A stretch of 64,000 bases of DNA from Cellulomonas sp. 73-145 (lineage in GTDB: Bacteria; Actinomycetota; Actinomycetes; Actinomycetales; Cellulomonadaceae), in the NCBI GenBank assembly GCA_001898185.1, contig MKTI01000006.1, positions 124,001-188,000 on the forward strand. Direction: 5' to 3'. Position 1 is the stretch's first letter. Every line of letters begins with the position of its first letter. Under the pieces are notes generated by a model. It was not told the DNA's origin. It searched no databases and saw nothing but the letters and a program-made list of their open reading frames with translations. This document shows positions 48,283 through 57,527 of this stretch, piece after piece. The position numbers were made by a program, and so were the translations under genes.

Positions 48283-49961
48283 CGGGCACCGTCCACGTCC
48301 ACGACCACCAGCTGCCAGGTCGCCAGGGGCGGCAGCGTCGCGGCGGCGTACTCGCCGTCCGGCACCACCGGGACCGGCGTGAGCCGCCCGGTGCCGTCCG
48401 GGTCGGCGACGAGCACGCTCGGCAGCGCCGATCCGGCGCGCCGCACCCGCAGCACCCCCGCACCGGGGTCGCCCGGCGGCTGGTGCGGCGCGTCCCACTC
48501 GGTGTCGGGCTGCGCGACGAGGTTCACCAGGTGGATCACCAGCCGCCCGTCGACGTCCACCACCCGCCGCCACACGGTCCCGGCCACCGCATCGCTGCTG
48601 GTCACAGCCTCGGGGTAGGTCACGTCGAGCGCCTCGTTGTAGGCGCCGACCCACGCCCCGGTCACGTCGGCCGCCTGCGGCGCGAGCAGCAGCTCGTCGT
48701 GCTCGGCCAGGAAGTCGTACCAGCGGTGCAGCAGGGCGAGTGTCGACGGCTCGGCGGCGTGGTGGCGCACGTAGTACGGGTCGACCAGCACGTGGCCGGT
48801 CTCTCCGGCCAGCAGCTGCGTCGCGCCGTGCGAGAACAGGGTGGCCATGGTGAGGGCGGTCGCCTGGTCAGCCTCCGCGGCGGGCGCCGTCGAGTAGACG
48901 TGCTGGTAGGCGGCGATCACGACGGGACGGCCGGCACCCGCGGCACGCGCGCGCGTCACCACCTCGGCCAGGGACGCCAGCGTCGTGTGCGGCGGCCAGA
49001 CCTCGATGTACACCGCGTCCTGCGGGGCGTCGGCCGTGGCCCACGTCGGGAAGTCGTTGACGTTGTTGAACACGAGGCGCTGCTCCGGCAGGCCCGCGCG
49101 GACCGCCTCGAGGAACGCCCGGAACGACCGAGCGAGGTCCACCGGCGCCCCGTCCACCAGCTGCGCGCGGCGCGGGAAGCCGTACTGGTCCAAGTGGAAC
49201 CCCGCGAGGCCGAGGTCCCGGACGGCGCCCTGCAGGTCGCCGACCAGGTGCTCCTGCCAGTCCCGAGCGGCGGGGTCGACCAGCCACAGGAAGTCGCCCA
49301 GCGTCCACGGCTCGCCGTCGGTGCGCAGCATCGCCCGGTGCGCCCAGGAGGCCCACTCGTCACGACCCACCGCGTACACCGCGGCGTACCCGAGCGCGTC
49401 GCTCCCGGCGTCCGCGAGCGCGGCGGCCAGGCGCCGGACGGTGGTCAGCGAGATCGTCTGGCCCAGGGCGTCCTGGTACTCCGGGCCGCCGCCGAGCAGG
49501 TCGGCGTGCCGGTAGGCCCAGTCGTAGAGCTGGACGGCGTCCAGGTGCAGGCGGCGGGCCAGGTCGACGACGCCGGCGACGTCCTTGTCCTGGCCGTACG
49601 ACGCGACGAACCCGTACCGCATGCGGGCTCGCGGGTGGTCCGTGACCAGGACGGCCGTCCGCAGCGGGCCGGCGGGTGACGCGTCCGACGAGGCGTCCGA
49701 CGCGCCGGAGGCGACCGGCCCGTCCGGCCCGTCCGACGACGGCACGAGCCGCACGCCGTACCCGCCCTCCGGCAGCACGCCGAGGTCGACGACCCCGGCA
49801 GCGGTCACCGGAACGGTCCGCACCAGCTCGCCCAGGTGGTGCACCTGCAGCTCACCGGTGACGTCTCCGCGCACCTCGACCAGCACGGGCTCGTCGGCGG
49901 CGTAGCGCGCCTTGGTCGGCAGCAGGTCGGGGGCGGCGGACGGGACGGATGACGTGGGCAT
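48279..49961 (-). CDS. Glycoside hydrolase family 66 (dextranase-like), cytoplasmic
   Basis: A 560-aa GH66 protein. An N-terminal beta-sandwich (about residues 15-100) is followed by the catalytic barrel with MRYGFVASYG, the nucleophile Asp in GFHLDQYGFPRR (about residue 257), the acid Glu in YIEVWPP (about 318) and VIAAYQHVYS. A beta-rich C-terminus completes it. Known GH66 enzymes are endo-dextranases or cycloisomaltooligosaccharide glucanotransferases and are usually secreted. No signal peptide is visible here (MPTSSVPSAAPDLLP), so it probably acts on imported isomalto-oligosaccharides. It overlaps the GH13 gene and follows two permease genes. Confidence 0.87.
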
Positions 49962-49987
49962 GGTGCTCCTGCACCCCGGGGGTGCTC

Positions 49988-50032
49988 GGTCGTGGCGGAA
50001 GGGGTCGTGGCGGAAAGGGTCGTGACGGACGG
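49988..50032. repeat. 15-bp tandem repeat between GH66 and permease genes
   Basis: GGTCGTGGCGGAAGG (49988-50002), GGTCGTGGCGGAAAG (50003-50017) and GGTCGTGACGGACGG (50018-50032). The spacer is 111 bases. A GCACCCC/GGGGTGC dyad at 49971-49985 stands between the repeat and the GH66 start. Confidence 0.8.
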
Positions 50033-50072
50033 GGTCGGTGGGGTGGCCCGCGGGTGTGGCGGGGCCGGCGGG

Positions 50073-50918
50073 TCAGCTCTTCAGGGCGCCGTTGGTCAGC
50101 CCGGCGACGAGCTGGCGCTGGAACGTCACGTAGACGGCGATGACGGGGACGACGGCGATCACCGAGGCGGCGAACACCAGCCCCCAGGACGTGCCGTGCT
50201 GCCCCTGGAACAGCGCGATGCCGATCGGCAGGGTCCGCTTGGAGACGTCGTTGATCACCGTCAGCGCCCAGACGAACTCGTCCCAGCTGCCGAGGAACGT
50301 GAAGATCGCCACCGTGGCCAGCGCCGGCTTGGACAGCGGGATCGCCAGGTTCCAGTACCGCCGCCAGGCGCCCGCGCCGTCGATGATCATCGCCTCGTCG
50401 AGCTCCATCGGGATCTGCTCGAAGAAGGCGCGGAGCAGGAACGTCGAGAAGGCGATCTGAGTGCCGACGTAGAACGGCACCAGGCCGGGCAGCGAGTCCA
50501 GCAGGCCCAGGTTCTTGGCCAGCAGGAACTGCGGAATGATCAGCAGCATCGTCGGGATGGTCAGCCCGACCACCACCGTGCCGAACAGGACGCCCTTGCC
50601 GGGGAACCGGAAGCGGGCGAAGCCGTAGGCCATCATCGAGGCGAGCAGCACGGTGCCGACCGTCGTCGCGATCGCCACCGACGCGGAGTTGAGGAAGTAC
50701 CGGCCGAAGTTGTTGGCCCCCCACGCCTGGGCGTAGTTGTCCAGCGTCGGGCTCTTGGGTATCAGGCGGGGCGGGTACTCCAGCAGCAGGGTGTGCGCCT
50801 TGAGCGACGTGGACACCATGTAGCCGAACGGCAGCGCCAGCACCACCGCCGCACCGATCAGCAGCGCGTACCGGACGCCGGCGACGGTGACCCGCCGCGA
50901 GCGCGGCCCGGCGATCAC
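50073..50918 (-). CDS. Sugar ABC importer permease (MalG-like)
   Basis: A 281-aa permease of the carbohydrate-uptake-1 type with six membrane segments. The EAA loop is ELDEAMIIDGAGAWRRYWNLAIPLSKPALA. The GTG start overlaps the stop of the preceding permease (GTGA), which decides it. With its partner and SBP it forms an importer, but no ATPase gene is present in the locus. Confidence 0.93.
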   Translation of the reverse strand: MIAGPRSRRVTVAGVRYALLIGAAVVLALPFGYMVSTSLKAHTLLLEYPPRLIPKSPTLDNYAQAWGANNFGRYFLNSASVAIATTVGTVLLASMMAYGFARFRFPGKGVLFGTVVVGLTIPTMLLIIPQFLLAKNLGLLDSLPGLVPFYVGTQIAFSTFLLRAFFEQIPMELDEAMIIDGAGAWRRYWNLAIPLSKPALATVAIFTFLGSWDEFVWALTVINDVSKRTLPIGIALFQGQHGTSWGLVFAASVIAVVPVIAVYVTFQRQLVAGLTNGALKS

Positions 50919-51883
50919 TTCACACCCCCGTCGGCCGTGCGCCGGGCCCACCAGTACTGCAGGCCGGCGATCACCAGCACCAGGCCCGTCAGCAGGAACG
51001 AGATCGCCGACCCGTACCCGAAGTCGAGGTACCCGAACGCCTGCCGGTACATGTACGTCAACGGCACCTGCGTCTGGTCCAGCGGACCGCCGTTGGTCAT
51101 CAGCAGCACCGAGGTGAAGACGTTGAACCCGCCGATGACCAGCAGGATCACCACGGTCACCATGGTCGGCCGGATGAACGGCATCGACACGTGCTTGAAC
51201 CGCCGCCAGGCGCCGGCCCCGTCCAGCGCGGCCGCCTCGTGCAGCTCGCGGGGCACGCCGGTCAGCGCCGCCAGGAAGATCAGCATCGACCAGCCGACGC
51301 CCTTCCAGACGCCTAGCGCCCCGATGGCGACCATCGCCGTCCACCGCTGCCCGAGCCAGTTGACGGGGTGGCCCACCACGCCGAGCACGTCGACCAGGAA
51401 CCAGTTGACGACGCCGTGGTCGGTGGCGAACAGGTACTGGAACAGCAGCGACACGACCACCCAGCTGGTGACCACCGGCAGGTAGAACAGCACCCGGAAC
51501 AGGGTCCGACCAGGCAGGACGGTGTCGAGCAGCACGGCCAGGCCCAGGCCGATCAGGATCTGCGTCGGCACCGTGGTGAGCATGTAGACGCCGGCGTTGA
51601 CGAACGACCGGGCCAGCACCGGGTCGTGCAGCGCCCGGGTGTAGTTCGCCAGCCCGATCCAGGGGCTCTCCGCTCCCGGGGTGATCTTGTAGTCGCGCAG
51701 GCTGATCAGCAGCGCCTGCACCGCCGGCCAGCCGATCACCAGCAGGTACAGGGCGAAGCCGGGGACGATGAAGACGAGCCCCGCCCAGCCCGCCCGCCGG
51801 CGGGGCGAACCGGGCGTGCGCCGGTCCGTCCCGCCGGGGGCGGTGCGGGTGACCGACCCGATCGCCGGGGTGGTGGTGGTCAT
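50915..51883 (-). CDS. Sugar ABC importer permease (MalF/UgpA-like)
   Basis: A 322-aa permease with a basic N-terminus (about 30 residues), then six membrane segments beginning AGLVFIVPGFALYLLVIGWPAV. The EAA loop is ELHEAAALDGAGAWRRFKHVSMPFIRP. It is 52 bases downstream of the SBP gene and overlaps the next permease by four bases. Confidence 0.93.
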   Translation of the reverse strand: MTTTTPAIGSVTRTAPGGTDRRTPGSPRRRAGWAGLVFIVPGFALYLLVIGWPAVQALLISLRDYKITPGAESPWIGLANYTRALHDPVLARSFVNAGVYMLTTVPTQILIGLGLAVLLDTVLPGRTLFRVLFYLPVVTSWVVVSLLFQYLFATDHGVVNWFLVDVLGVVGHPVNWLGQRWTAMVAIGALGVWKGVGWSMLIFLAALTGVPRELHEAAALDGAGAWRRFKHVSMPFIRPTMVTVVILLVIGGFNVFTSVLLMTNGGPLDQTQVPLTYMYRQAFGYLDFGYGSAISFLLTGLVLVIAGLQYWWARRTADGGVK

Positions 51884-51935
51884 GGTCGGTCCGTTCTCGT
51901 CGTCACTGCGGTCGAGCAGGGTCAGCCGGTGAGGG

Positions 51936-53246
51936 TCAGCCGGCGTACTTCGCCAGCAGCGGGTCGATCTGCGCGGCCGCCTGGTCGAGGGCGTCCTTCA
52001 CGCTGACGCCGCCCTGCAGCGCCTTCTGGATCTGGGCCTTGAGGATGTCGTCGATCTTCGGCCAGGCCGGGGTCGGCGTCCGCGGCCGGGCGTTGGCCAG
52101 CTGCGTGACGAACGGCCCGTAGTAGGCGTTGATGCTGGTCAGCTGGTCGCCCAGGTTGGACAGCACCGGCATCTGGCCGACCTTGGCCATCGCCAGCTGC
52201 GCGTCCTGCGAGAGCAGGTAGCGGAGGAACTCAGCCGCGGCGTCCTTGTTCTTCGAGGACTTGGTCAGCACCACCGACTCGCCGCCGACCACGGAGATGC
52301 TGCCGCCGTCACCGGACGGCACCGGTGCCGCCTTGAGCTGGAACTGCGGGTACTGCGAGGCGAAGATCGGGTACATCCACGGGCCGTCGAGGATCGTGGC
52401 GTACTTGCCGGTCGCCAGGCCGTCGGACGTGGCGGTGCCGCCCGTGCCGCCCAGGATGATGTCCGGGATCGCCTTCTGCTTGTACAGGTCCACCAGCAGC
52501 TGCACCCCGGCGACGGACGCCGCGGAGTTCAGGTAGCCGGTCGCCTTGGTCACCTTGTCGTCGGTGACGGAGCCGCCGGCGCTCCAGATCCAGGGCAGCA
52601 CGTTCCAGCCCGAGGTGCTGTTGTCGGCGAAGGTCGACACGCCCGCGGCGGTCAGCTTCGGGGCGTCGGCGCGCAGGTCGGCGAACGTCGCCGGCGGTGC
52701 GGTGATGCCGGCCTTGGCCAGGGCGTCGGAGTTGTAGAGCAGCACGCGCGTGTTCGTGTCGAGCGGCAGGCCGTAGTAGTGGCCCTTCCACGCGTTGGTG
52801 GCCAGCGCGCCCTTGTAGACCTGGGCGGAGTAGGTGCTGAAGTCAGGCATCTGCTGGTCGAGAGGCACCAGCACGCCGAGGTCCGCCAGCTCGGGGACCC
52901 ACATGATGTCGGAGCGGACCAGGTCGGGCAGCGTGTCGCCGGCGACGGCCGTCACCAGCTTCTGGTGCAGCTGGTCGTAGGGCACCGCCACGTCCGTCAC
53001 CTTTACGCCGGGGTGCAGCTGCTCGAACTTGGGGATGATCACCGTCTCGAGCGTCTTCACCTCCTGCGAGTCCGCCGAGTAGGCGTGCCAGAAGGTGACG
53101 GTGCCGGAGATGGTGGCGCCTGCGGACGCGATGGGCGTCTGCGCGGCGCCCACACCACCGCCCGAGCTGCAGGCGGTGAGGGTCAGAGCGAGGGCCGTGG
53201 CCGCCCCGAGGGCGGTGAGGGCGGTCCTTCGGGCGGTGCTGAACAT
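51936..53246 (-). CDS. Sugar ABC importer substrate-binding lipoprotein
   Basis: A 436-aa family-1 solute-binding protein. The signal peptide MFSTARRTALTALGAATALALTLTAC ends with lipobox LTAC (Cys26). The mature part has TVTFWHAYSADSQEVKTLETVIIPKFEQLHPGVKV, YGLPLDTNTRVLLYNSDALAKAG and ILDGPWMYP, typical of CUT1 oligosaccharide binders. GGAGG lies 6 bases before the ATG at 53246; an earlier ATG lacks one. First gene of the alpha-glucan operon. The ligand is inferred to be isomalto- or malto-oligosaccharide from GH66 and GH13 neighbours. Confidence 0.92.
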   Translation of the reverse strand: MFSTARRTALTALGAATALALTLTACSSGGGVGAAQTPIASAGATISGTVTFWHAYSADSQEVKTLETVIIPKFEQLHPGVKVTDVAVPYDQLHQKLVTAVAGDTLPDLVRSDIMWVPELADLGVLVPLDQQMPDFSTYSAQVYKGALATNAWKGHYYGLPLDTNTRVLLYNSDALAKAGITAPPATFADLRADAPKLTAAGVSTFADNSTSGWNVLPWIWSAGGSVTDDKVTKATGYLNSAASVAGVQLLVDLYKQKAIPDIILGGTGGTATSDGLATGKYATILDGPWMYPIFASQYPQFQLKAAPVPSGDGGSISVVGGESVVLTKSSKNKDAAAEFLRYLLSQDAQLAMAKVGQMPVLSNLGDQLTSINAYYGPFVTQLANARPRTPTPAWPKIDDILKAQIQKALQGGVSVKDALDQAAAQIDPLLAKYAG

Positions 53247-53352
53247 CGTCGGCCTCCGGTGTTGGGACGTCATCGTCTCGCCACGCCTGCGGCTGACCCT
53301 GCCCCCGCCGGACCCGGTCCGGCAACGGCCACCCTGTGGCGTGTTTTCTTCG

Positions 53353-53370
53353 TGCCAACACAAAGTGGCA
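53353..53370. promoter_or_regulatory. Candidate operator of the alpha-glucan operon
   Basis: TGCCAACACAAAGTGGCA is an inverted repeat TGCCA-N8-TGGCA. It covers the probable -10 region of the minus-strand SBP promoter: TTGACG (53390-53385) with a 17-base spacer to CACTTT (53367-53362). The ROK regulator gene diverges from the same spacer and is the likely binder. Confidence 0.45.
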
Positions 53371-53490
53371 GACGGCTAGAGATCCGTCAAGCCAGGTGAA
53401 GTCACGTTCCGATCACGGGACGGTGGCCGAGGATCGTTCCGTTGCGGCATAATCTGGCCACGTCGTCCGACGCCGAACGAGGGAGCGCCG

Positions 53491-54654
53491 ATGCCCGCCA
53501 CACCGTCGCGGTGGACCGAGCTGTCCGTGTCCGAGCGCCGGGTCGCCCTCGAGGTGCTGGTGCACGGCCCGCTGGCCCGGACCGAGCTGGCGCAGCGGCT
53601 CGAGCTGTCCACCCCGAGCCTGACCCGCCTGACCAAGCCGCTGATCGACACCGGCGTGCTGCACGAGGTCGACGACCCCACCGATCCCGCCGCCCGCAAC
53701 GGCGGTCGCCCGCTGCAGCCGCTGGACGTCGACCCCGGCCTGGACCACTTCGTCGGCATCAAGCTCACCGGCACGCGCGCGTTCGCGGCGCTCACCGACC
53801 TGCGGGCGGAGATCGTGCACGCCGCGGACCTGCCGGTGGAGGACCACCGGCCCGAGGCGGTGGTCGAGCTGCTCGCCCGGCTGGTCGCGCAGGTCAGCGA
53901 GGGGCGGCCGGACGCGTGCGTGTGCGCGGTCGGCGTCGGGCTGGGCGGCATCGTGCGCGAGGACGTGCGGGTGGGCCGGGCGCCGTTCCTCGGCTGGCGC
54001 GACGTGGACCTCGGGGTGCTGCTGCGCGAGCGGCTCGGCCTCCCGGTGGTGCTCGCCAACGACCTCGACGCCCTGATGGAGGCCGAGCACTGGTTCGGTG
54101 CCGGGCGGGACGTCAGCGACTTCGTCGCCCTGACCATCGGGGCCGCGGTCGGCTGCGGCCTGGTGGTGCACGACCGGCTGGTGCACGGCCGCGACTCCGG
54201 CCTCGGCCTGCTCGGCCACTTCGCGCTCGACCCGCTCGGGCCGGCGTGCCCCGACGGTCACCGCGGCTGCGCCAACGCGCTGCTGTCCATGGACGCGATC
54301 CAGACGCAGGCGGCGCTCGCCTCGGGCCGCGCGCTGACGTACGACGAGGTGCTCGACCTCGCCGAGGCGGCCGACCCGATCGCCGACCAGATCGTCGGCA
54401 ACGCCGCCCGGGCCTTCGGCGTGCTGATCGCCGACGTGGTCAACATCGCCCAGCCGCAGCGCGTGGTGCTGACCGGCGAGGGGATCCGCCTCGCGGAGGT
54501 GGGCTGGGACCGGCTGGTGGCCAGCATCCGCGAGCACCGCAACCCGGAGGCCAGCGACGTCGACCTGCTGCTGGTCAAGGACGACCCGACCCTGTGGGCC
54601 CGCGGCGCGGCGGCCGTCGCCATCCAGCGCACCGTGCTGGCCACCCTGCCCTGA
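53491..54654 (+). CDS. ROK-family transcriptional regulator
   Basis: A 387-aa repressor with an N-terminal winged HTH (about residues 13-62: RRVALEVLVHGPLARTELAQRLELSTPSLTRLTKPLIDTG) and a ROK sugar-kinase-like domain (FVGIKLTG, VGVGLGGIV, LANDLDALMEAEHWFGAG, GAAVGCGLVVHDRLVHG). The usual ROK zinc motif CxCGxxGCxE is reduced to CPDGHRGC, so metal binding may be altered. GAGGGAG precedes the ATG. It is divergent from the importer operon with a 244-base spacer containing a dyad, consistent with local repression relieved by a sugar. Confidence 0.9.
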   Translation: MPATPSRWTELSVSERRVALEVLVHGPLARTELAQRLELSTPSLTRLTKPLIDTGVLHEVDDPTDPAARNGGRPLQPLDVDPGLDHFVGIKLTGTRAFAALTDLRAEIVHAADLPVEDHRPEAVVELLARLVAQVSEGRPDACVCAVGVGLGGIVREDVRVGRAPFLGWRDVDLGVLLRERLGLPVVLANDLDALMEAEHWFGAGRDVSDFVALTIGAAVGCGLVVHDRLVHGRDSGLGLLGHFALDPLGPACPDGHRGCANALLSMDAIQTQAALASGRALTYDEVLDLAEAADPIADQIVGNAARAFGVLIADVVNIAQPQRVVLTGEGIRLAEVGWDRLVASIREHRNPEASDVDLLLVKDDPTLWARGAAAVAIQRTVLATLP

Positions 54655-55051
54655 CGCGCCCGCCACGGACGCGCTGCGGGGTGCGGCCCGCGGACCCATG
54701 CTGTTCGCCGGCGTCGTTCGGCGCGCACTGGCCCCTCGGGCCCTGCAGCCCACAGCCGCCCACCTCAGGACCGCCCACCCCAGTGGCCCTCCACCTCCGT
54801 GGCTCTCCACCCCAGCGGCCCTCCACCCTCAGCACCGGCGTCAGCCTGGGGAGGACGTCCCACCCCTTCGCGCTGTACGCCTGGTGTACGTACGCCAGGC
54901 GTACGACGTGAACTGCACCCCGGCCCCCACCGCGGCGCGCCGGGCGGGCTCCCGAGGGAGACGCCCGTCGAGACGCCTGCGTGATCGCGCGCACGGCGAC
55001 CGGCGCTCCCGTGGACGCGCGGCGCCCGTGCGCCGGGGGTTCGATGGCCGG
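54655..55051. other. Intergenic region between ROK and second GH13 gene
   Basis: No gene is recognised. Bases 54765-54835 contain degenerate units of the form GTGGC(C/T)CTCCACC, and a 30-bp palindrome lies at 54875-54904. The remaining bases up to the GH13 start hold no clear promoter that I can place. Confidence 0.6.
54875..54904. repeat. Intergenic palindrome, copy B (30 bp)
   Basis: GTACGCCTGGTGTAC at 54875-54889 pairs with GTACGCCAGGCGTAC at 54890-54904, with one mismatched pair. It differs from copy C by a single base in the core. It is preceded by degenerate CTCCACC-type tandem units. Confidence 0.85.
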
Positions 55052-56662
55052 GTGGTCACGTCCGAGTGGTGGCGCAACGCCACCGTGTACCAGGTCTACC
55101 CGCTGAGCTTCATGGACTCCGACGGGGACGGCATGGGGGACCTGCGCGGCATCGTGCAGCGTCTCGACCACCTCGCCGGCAGCCCCGACAGCCTGGGCGT
55201 CGACGCGATCTGGCTGTCCCCGATCTACCGGTCGCCGATGGTGGACTTCGGCTACGACGTCGCCGACCACTGCGACGTCGACCCGCGGTTCGGCACGCTG
55301 GCCGACGCGGAGCACCTGGTCGAGGAGGCGCACCGGCGCGGCCTGCGCGTGCTGCTCGACTACGTGCCGAACCACACGTCGGACCAGCACCCGTGGTTCG
55401 AGCGGGCGCGCAGCTCCCGCGACGACCCCTACCGGGACTTCTACGTGTGGCGGGACCCGGCACCGGACGGTGGCCCGCCGACCAACTGGCTGTCCGCCTT
55501 CGCACGCGTCGGCCCCGCGTGGACCCTCGACCCGGCCACCGGTCAGTACTACCTGCACTCGTACACCGCCGAGCAGCCGGACCTCGACTGGCGCAACCCG
55601 GCCGTCCGCGAGGCGATGCACGCCGTGCTGCGGTTCTGGCTGGACCGGGGCGTGGACGGCTTCCGCATCGACGCCCCGCACCGGCTGGGCAAGGACGCAC
55701 TGCTGCGGGACAACCCGGCGGACGTCGCCCACCTGCGGATCGCCACCCAGCTGGACGACCGGCAGCACCGGAGCATGGGCGACCCCTTCGTGCACGACGT
55801 GCTGCGCGGCATCCGGGCGGTGGTCGACGAGTACCCGGGGACCGTCCTGGTCGGCGAGGTCGGCATCCACCACCCGGTGCGGCGGCGGGCGTACCACGGC
55901 AGCGACGACGAGCTGCCGCTGGTGTTCGACTTCGGGTTCTGGAGCAACCCGTGGAGCGCGGACGCGTTCCGGGCGGGCGGCGAGCAGATGGCGGACGTGC
56001 TGGCGGTGGGTGGTTGGCCGACGCATGCGCTGTCGAACCACGACCTCCCCCGGCACGCCACCCGCTACGCGCAGCCGCACCAAGACCCGTCGCAGCCGGA
56101 CCCCCGCACCCGCGTCGCCGCGGTGATGCTCGCCACGCTGCCGGGCGCCACGTTCCTGTACTACGGCGAGGAGATCGGCATGACGGACGTCCCCGTCCCG
56201 GCCGAGCTCGCCACCGACCCCAACGGCCGCGACCCCCTGCGCACCCCGATGCAGTGGGACCTGTCCCAACCCGGTGCGGGGTTCACGACGGGCGTGCCGT
56301 GGCGGCCGGTGCCGTCGGCCGGCGTCGACGTGGCGACTCAGGCAACCGACCCCGGCTCGCTGCTGAGCCTGTACCGAGACCTGCTGCGGCTGCGTCGGAC
56401 GCATCCGTGCCTGGTCAGCGGGGACTATGCGGCGCTCGATGCCGGTCCGGACGTGTACGCCTACCGCCGGTCGGCGGAGGGCGCGACGCTCGTTGTGCTG
56501 CTCGGCTTCGCCGACGAGCCCCGGCGCGTAACGCTCGACGGACCGGCCGCCGGCCGGGTGCTGATCGCCAGCCACGGTGCGACGCCCGGCACGCCGGTCG
56601 ACCTGGCCGCGCTGGACCTCGAGGCGAACCAGGCGCTGGTGGTGGAGCTCGACCGGCCCTAG
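55052..56662 (+). CDS. GH13 alpha-glucosidase, second copy
   Basis: A 536-aa GH13 enzyme, cytoplasmic (no signal peptide), beginning EWWRNATVYQVYPLSFMDSDGDGMGDLRG. Catalytic residues are D207 (GFRIDAPH), E269 (VGEVGI) and D331 (SNHDLPR). The residues after the nucleophile (APH rather than VIN) differ from the first GH13 of the locus, suggesting different linkage preference. The GTG at 55052 is one of two close starts (another at 55028); neither has a strong ribosome-binding site. Its TAG shares four bases (CTAG) with the stop of the convergent SDR gene. Confidence 0.92.
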   Translation: MVTSEWWRNATVYQVYPLSFMDSDGDGMGDLRGIVQRLDHLAGSPDSLGVDAIWLSPIYRSPMVDFGYDVADHCDVDPRFGTLADAEHLVEEAHRRGLRVLLDYVPNHTSDQHPWFERARSSRDDPYRDFYVWRDPAPDGGPPTNWLSAFARVGPAWTLDPATGQYYLHSYTAEQPDLDWRNPAVREAMHAVLRFWLDRGVDGFRIDAPHRLGKDALLRDNPADVAHLRIATQLDDRQHRSMGDPFVHDVLRGIRAVVDEYPGTVLVGEVGIHHPVRRRAYHGSDDELPLVFDFGFWSNPWSADAFRAGGEQMADVLAVGGWPTHALSNHDLPRHATRYAQPHQDPSQPDPRTRVAAVMLATLPGATFLYYGEEIGMTDVPVPAELATDPNGRDPLRTPMQWDLSQPGAGFTTGVPWRPVPSAGVDVATQATDPGSLLSLYRDLLRLRRTHPCLVSGDYAALDAGPDVYAYRRSAEGATLVVLLGFADEPRRVTLDGPAAGRVLIASHGATPGTPVDLAALDLEANQALVVELDRP

Positions 56663-57426
56663 GCGGCGGCGTGCGGGTCGAGGCGGTTCAGCGTGGCCAC
56701 CACCTGCTCGTAGTCGCCGCGGGCCTCGCCGTACCGGAGGAACTTGACGTTCTCCACCTGGATCTCGTGCGCATCGGGATAAGCCTCGACCAGGGCCATC
56801 ACCTCGTCGACGAAGTCGTCCAGCGGCATGGCGAAGTCGCTGCTCTCCTGGCCCGGCATCAGCTCGGTGCGCACCGCCGGCGGCTCCAGCTCCATCACCT
56901 GCACCGACGTGTCGGCCAGCTGCAGCCGCAGGCTCTCGCTGAGCAGGTGGATCGCGGCCTTGGTCGCGTTGTAGCTGGGGGTGACCCGCAGCGGGGCGAA
57001 CGCCAGGCCGGAGGAGACGGTCATGATCGTCGCGTCCGGACGCGAGGCGAGGTGCTCGACGAAGGCGGCGATCAGCCGGATCGGGCCCAGCAGGTTGGTG
57101 GTGACGGTCGCCTCGGCGGTGGCGAGGAAGCCGGACGCGGTGTGCCAGTCCTCGGCCCGCATGATGCCGGCCATCGTGATCAGCACGTTCAGGTCGGGGT
57201 GCCGCTGGAGCACCTGCGCGGCGGCGGTCGCGATGCTGGCCGGGTCGGCCGTGTCGATGGCGACGGCGTCGAGACCGGGGTGCTCGGCGGCGATGGCCGC
57301 GAGCCGGTCGGTGCGACGCCCGCCGACGATCACGGTGTTGCCGCGGGCCTGGAGCCGGAGAGCCAGCGCCAGGCCGATGCCGCTGGTGGCGCCGGGGATG
57401 AAGACGGTGTTTCCGCTGATCTGCAT
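56659..57426 (-). CDS. DltE-like short-chain dehydrogenase/reductase
   Basis: A 255-aa SDR. The cofactor motif GATSGIG is at residues 11-17, a Thr/Met-Ala-Gly NAG equivalent is TMAGI, catalytic Ser lies in TVSSGLAF and YNATK gives Tyr-x3-Lys. The body (LNVLITMAGIMRAEDW) resembles DltE-type reductases. It is divergent from an XRE regulator that probably controls it. The substrate is unknown. Confidence 0.9.
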   Translation of the reverse strand: MQISGNTVFIPGATSGIGLALALRLQARGNTVIVGGRRTDRLAAIAAEHPGLDAVAIDTADPASIATAAAQVLQRHPDLNVLITMAGIMRAEDWHTASGFLATAEATVTTNLLGPIRLIAAFVEHLASRPDATIMTVSSGLAFAPLRVTPSYNATKAAIHLLSESLRLQLADTSVQVMELEPPAVRTELMPGQESSDFAMPLDDFVDEVMALVEAYPDAHEIQVENVKFLRYGEARGDYEQVVATLNRLDPHAAA

Positions 57427-57474
57427 GCCGTCGAGTCTTCGTCGGGCGCCACGGATGCTCCAGGGCGGGCTCGT

Positions 57475-57495
57475 CCAGGGACCGCGGATCCCTGG
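57475..57495. promoter_or_regulatory. Candidate operator in the SDR/XRE divergent promoter
   Basis: CCAGGGA-CCGCGGA-TCCCTGG is a 7-bp inverted repeat with 7-base spacer, 33-53 bases before the regulator start and 49-69 before the SDR start. An autoregulated divergent pair would place its operator here. Confidence 0.45.
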
Positions 57496-57527
57496 CTCCC
57501 AGCCGACTCGTGCCGCACCATGACGCG

